Positions 3,534 to 5,341 of a stretch of 5,341 nt of DNA are shown in pieces. The first letter of the stretch is position 1; the number at the start of each line of letters is the position of its first letter. The stretch is from Flavobacteriaceae bacterium. Its GTDB lineage: Bacteria > Bacteroidota > Bacteroidia > Flavobacteriales > Flavobacteriaceae. The notes under the pieces were generated by a model. That model saw nothing but the letters and a program-made list of their open reading frames with translations, had not been told where the DNA came from and ran no database searches. Location: the NCBI GenBank assembly GCA_016763715.1, contig JAESTG010000280.1, positions 1 through 5,341 of the forward strand, in the 5' to 3' direction. A program made the translations under genes and the position numbers.

Positions 3534-5341
3534 TTATTCCTTGATTAGACGTTTGTTAATTTGTCCATCAGGTCCTTTGATTACAACAGTGTAAGCTGCC
3601 GTAGCCAATGTTGAGATGTCTAAGCCAATATTTGTACCCATATCTCTTAGGTCGTAAGTAGCAACTTTTCTACCCGTAATGTCGAAGAAGATAGCTTCAT
3701 CAAGTACAATACTTTGTGGGTTACTAATACGTACCTCAGTCGTTGCAGGGTTAGGATACATTACAATGGTTGAAATATCGATTCCGTTATCATCAACTCC
3801 TAAGATGCTCTCTACAGTCAGCTCGAATGTACAAGTTCCTACGTTTCCGTATTCATCTTCTGCACTCATTGTTACTGTGTAAACACCGTCAGGTAATAAT
3901 GTTCCTGCTGCAGGATCTTGACCGAATATGGTTAATGGATCTGTACAGTTATCTGTTGCTGATGCTTCACCTAAAGCGAAGTAATCTGGCACTACATAGA
4001 ACTGATTACCTACTCCTGGATCTACCGTGATATCTGCAGGGCAAGTTACTATTGGAGCCAATAGATCAACTACGGTTACCACAGCCATACAGCTTGATAA
4101 GTTTCCATTGTTGTCTTGACTAAATACAGTCACCGTAATAGGTGTTCCAATATCACTACAGTCGAATTCGAAAATATCGATACCTGTATTCAAAATTCCA
4201 CAAGCATCAGTATTGTTTGCCATTACATCTTCTGGTACAATCATGGCTTCACCATTCTCGTCCAATTCAACAGTGATATCCATACAAACTAAGTCTGGAG
4301 AGATATTGTCTTCTACGGTTACAATAGCAGTACAAGTACTTACGTTTCCATTCACATCTGTTACCGTTAAAATTACAGTATTCTCACCAACGTCGGCACA
4401 AGTAAAGGTGTCGATGTCAATATCTAGACTAGCAATACCACAAGCATCACTTGATCCACCGTCAACATCGGCTGGTGTGATTGTAACAGTCCCGTTTACA
4501 TCTAATTCAACAGTGATGTTCATACAAACTGCTACTGGATCTACATTGTCTTCCACGGTTACCACAGCAATACAAGTGCTCACGTTTCCGTTTACATCTG
4601 TTACCGTTAAGGTTACATTGTTTGGGCCTACATCTGCACAAGTAAACATATCCATATCGATTTCGATAGTATCAATACCACAATTATCACTTGCACTTGC
4701 CACAACATCTGTTGCGATAATCGTAGCATCTCCGTTAGCATCCAATTGAATGGTAATATCTTGACAAGCAATTACTGGTAATTCATTATCAGTTACTGTA
4801 ATAGTGAAGGTGCAAACCGCAGTATTTCCACTAGAATCAGTTGCCGTGTACTCAATAGTATTAACTCCTACAGGGAATGCACTACCACTAGTAAGACCTC
4901 CTGTTTGAACTACTGTTACCGTACAATTATCCAGCGCAATAGCGTCTGGGAAAACTACTACAGCACTACATAGACCTGGGTCTGTGTTAGCTGTTTCATC
5001 TGCAGGACAAGCAATGATTGGATCGATATCATCGATTACCGTTACTACTGCCACACAAGTGCTAACATTTCCATTAACATCCGTTACCGTTAAGGTCACA
5101 TTGTTTGGACCAAGATCAGCGTCACATATAAAAGTGTCGACATCGATAGCCAGGCTAGCGATACCACAAGCATCTGTTGAACCACCATCTACATCGGCGG
5201 CGGTGATTGTAACACTACCAGAAGCGTCTAAGAACACATTAATGTTCTGACATACTGCTACTGGAGCTACATCGTCTTCTACAGTTACTACTGCTACACA
5301 GGTTGAAACGTTTCCGTTTACATCTGTTACGGTTAAAGTAA
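3534..5341 (-). CDS. Large secreted HYR/Ig-like repeat protein with T9SS type A sorting domain (5' end outside window)
   Basis: The reading frame is open from the right edge to TAA at 3536-3534, giving 601 visible residues; the true start and signal peptide are beyond 5341. A GTG at 5237-5235 could be taken as a start, but the same repeat pattern continues upstream of it (DDVAPVAVCQNIN), so it is internal. The visible part has six full modules of about 80 residues, plus part of a seventh, each ending near an Asp-x-x-x-Pro boundary. Then come a short linker and a T9SS type A sorting domain at the last 75 residues: YPNP motif, DITGRKV, LDIST, and a basic KRLIKE end. Such proteins pass the outer membrane through the type IX system and are attached to the surface or released, usually with removal of the sorting domain. 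HYR and related Ig-like modules are often extended stalks or adhesive parts of surface proteins. Any enzyme or binding domain would be in the missing N-terminal part. The product is acidic and rich in Asp, Thr and Val. A hairpin terminator follows. Confidence 0.95.
   Translation of the reverse strand, partial: TLTVTDVNGNVSTCVAVVTVEDDVAPVAVCQNINVFLDASGSVTITAADVDGGSTDACGIASLAIDVDTFICDADLGPNNVTLTVTDVNGNVSTCVAVVTVIDDIDPIIACPADETANTDPGLCSAVVVFPDAIALDNCTVTVVQTGGLTSGSAFPVGVNTIEYTATDSSGNTAVCTFTITVTDNELPVIACQDITIQLDANGDATIIATDVVASASDNCGIDTIEIDMDMFTCADVGPNNVTLTVTDVNGNVSTCIAVVTVEDNVDPVAVCMNITVELDVNGTVTITPADVDGGSSDACGIASLDIDIDTFTCADVGENTVILTVTDVNGNVSTCTAIVTVEDNISPDLVCMDITVELDENGEAMIVPEDVMANNTDACGILNTGIDIFEFDCSDIGTPITVTVFSQDNNGNLSSCMAVVTVVDLLAPIVTCPADITVDPGVGNQFYVVPDYFALGEASATDNCTDPLTIFGQDPAAGTLLPDGVYTVTMSAEDEYGNVGTCTFELTVESILGVDDNGIDISTIVMYPNPATTEVRISNPQSIVLDEAIFFDITGRKVATYDLRDMGTNIGLDISTLATAAYTVVIKGPDGQINKRLIKE
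3537..3761 (-). other. T9SS type A C-terminal sorting domain
   Basis: This is the coding segment for the final 75 residues of the repeat protein. It begins at MYPNPATTEV, the hallmark start of the type A sorting domain (TIGR04183 family). It continues with FFDITGRKV, GLDISTL and AAYTVVI, three beta strands of the usual fold, and closes with the conserved basic tail KRLIKE. This signal directs export across the outer membrane by the type IX secretion system found in Bacteroidetes. Confidence 0.95.
3810..5341 (-). repeat. Tandem array of about 80-residue Ig-like/HYR modules
   Basis: Modules in protein order are: A 5262-5341 (partial), B 5019-5261, C 4776-5018, D 4536-4775, E 4296-4535, F 4053-4295, G 3810-4052. 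They are 80 or 81 residues long. B, D, E and F share the pattern Cys-x-x-Ile-x-Val/Ile-x-Leu-Asp, then D(A/N)CGI, then Phe-x-Cys or Glu-Phe-Asp-Cys, then DVNGNVSTC or a variant, with four cysteines each. The partial A ends with the same DVNGNVSTC. C and G start with ACPAD or TCPAD and look like classic HYR domains, with different cysteine spacing. The repeats are visible in DNA too: the 17-mer at 4354-4370 recurs exactly at 4594-4610, 240 bases away, and with one mismatch at 5077-5093 and 5320-5336. Confidence 0.93.

Noticed and set aside
4213..4749. A 178-codon rightward open frame opposite the repeat protein, with others nearby at 4984-5250, 3679-3882 and 3770-4030
   Set aside because: They lie antisense to a clear coding region, repeat with its periodicity, and translate to low-complexity Ser/Thr/Val or Leu/Arg-rich strings with no domain or promoter. 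They are by-products of codon use in the repeats.
3810..5341. Regularly spaced repeats considered as a CRISPR-like or non-coding array
   Set aside because: The period is 240-243 bases, in exact codon register within one open frame, and the repeats translate to homologous protein modules.

Overview
The window looks like chromosomal DNA from a member of the Bacteroidetes, most likely family Flavobacteriaceae. The evidence is A+T-rich sequence, several TAnnTTTG -7 promoter boxes, no clear Shine-Dalgarno sites, and a secreted repeat protein that ends in a type IX secretion (T9SS) type A sorting domain. It holds six protein genes, one of them cut by the right edge. I see no RNA genes, insertion sequences, CRISPR arrays or phage genes.

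Left part (1-2089): a leftward gene for a secreted alpha/beta hydrolase (38-967) diverges from a rightward gene for a secreted S1/P1-type zinc nuclease (1117-1896). The roughly 150-base gap between them carries a good -7 box for the nuclease and a weak one for the hydrolase. The nuclease is followed by a 193-base gap with a perfect 9-bp-arm palindrome and the promoter of the next gene.

Middle part (2090-3433): a small four-helix membrane protein (2090-2461, rightward) meets tail to tail, with a 17-base overlap, a leftward two-gene operon. That operon is a DoxX-like membrane protein (3058-3408) followed, with an 8-base overlap, by an ALKBH2-type AlkB dioxygenase for DNA/RNA alkylation repair (2445-3065). 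The operon has a well-placed -7 box at 3426-3433.

Right part (3469-5341): a strong hairpin terminator ends a large leftward gene whose 5' end lies outside the window. The visible 601 residues are a run of about 80-residue HYR/Ig-like modules of two kinds, then a T9SS type A sorting domain, so it is a large cell-surface or secreted protein.

Three of the six products (hydrolase, nuclease, repeat protein) appear to be exported, and two more are membrane proteins. Only the AlkB protein is predicted cytoplasmic. Apart from the two-gene operon the genes look like independent units. I do not see a clear new multi-gene system. The least explained points are the AlkB gene set between two DoxX-like membrane proteins, the palindrome at 1939-1958, and the alternating module types in the surface protein.
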